From Rhodobacter sp. (lineage in GTDB: Bacteria > Pseudomonadota > Alphaproteobacteria > Rhodobacterales > Rhodobacteraceae), in the NCBI GenBank assembly GCA_027484145.1, contig JAIXUH010000026.1, positions 434,001-498,000 on the forward strand: a stretch of DNA of 64,000 nt, given 5' to 3'. Below, piece after piece: positions 63,983 through 64,000 of the stretch. The first letter of the stretch is position 1. Every line of letters begins with the position of its first letter. The notes under the pieces are model-generated. The model saw only the letters and a program-made list of their open reading frames with translations, was not told where the DNA came from and made no database searches. The translations under genes were made by a program, and so were the position numbers.

Positions 63983-64000
63983 AAAAGGGCGGCCTGAGCC

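Overview
This 64 kb window is a stretch of chromosome from a GC-rich alphaproteobacterium, almost certainly a member of the Rhodobacteraceae (Paracoccaceae); the genus cannot be resolved by eye. Pointers to that family are TRAP transporters, an iron-sulfur photolyase with the PhrB/CryB cysteine pattern, the mreBCD-mrdA-rodA cluster, an MurR/RpiR regulator, DUF1127 and DUF3775 proteins, and family-typical intergenic repeats. I see no phage, integrase, transposase, CRISPR array, rRNA or tRNA.

Layout. 1-3.1 kb: TetR regulator, AruH-like aminotransferase and a truncated AruI-like ThDP decarboxylase, overlapping or nearly abutting, which look like the arginine transaminase route. 3.3-6.5 kb: SH3 protein, 2-hydroxyacid dehydrogenase, and a UDP-glucuronate epimerase-like gene. 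6.5-17.5 kb: a ten-kilobase catabolic block on the minus strand (N-formylglutamate amidohydrolase-like enzyme, TRAP DctQ/DctM/DctP, glutamine-synthetase-like ligase, aldehyde dehydrogenase, iron alcohol dehydrogenase, LamG-like protein, DadA-like oxidase), read divergently from an RpiR regulator. I propose it uses an amine or amino alcohol through gamma-glutamyl intermediates. 17.5-25.2 kb: EamA transporter, ghrA, then the cell-shape cluster rodA, mrdA, mreD, mreC, mreB, which implies a rod-shaped cell. 25.5-30.4 kb: a glycosyltransferase-methyltransferase fusion, a DUF1127 gene whose 3' end is a decayed copy of the leuA 3' end, a LysR regulator, and leuA preceded by a 28-residue leucine-rich leader peptide with a good promoter. 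30.4-34.4 kb: GSCFA and SGNH proteins, SDR, FeS photolyase. 34.5-44.1 kb: an exported 19-repeat MORN protein, nadE, PfkB kinase, a Tat-exported metallo-beta-lactamase-fold hydrolase, zincin, DUF1801, gltX, MATE transporter. 44.2-48.9 kb: tandem glycine riboswitch followed by gcvT-gcvH-gcvP. 49-50 kb: DUF3775 and trxC. 50-57.3 kb: envelope polysaccharide genes (galE, rfbA-D, polysaccharide export lipoprotein, ugd). 57.4-64 kb: rimO, AsmA, and a hybrid histidine kinase.

The most interesting items are the leuA relic fused to DUF1127, the leuA leader-peptide control region, the proposed gamma-glutamyl catabolic operon with its intergenic hairpins, and two copies of a composite intergenic repeat (two hairpins followed by a GGATATTTGAAGAAGGGG-like tail). 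Functions are assigned from remembered family motifs; no database search was run.
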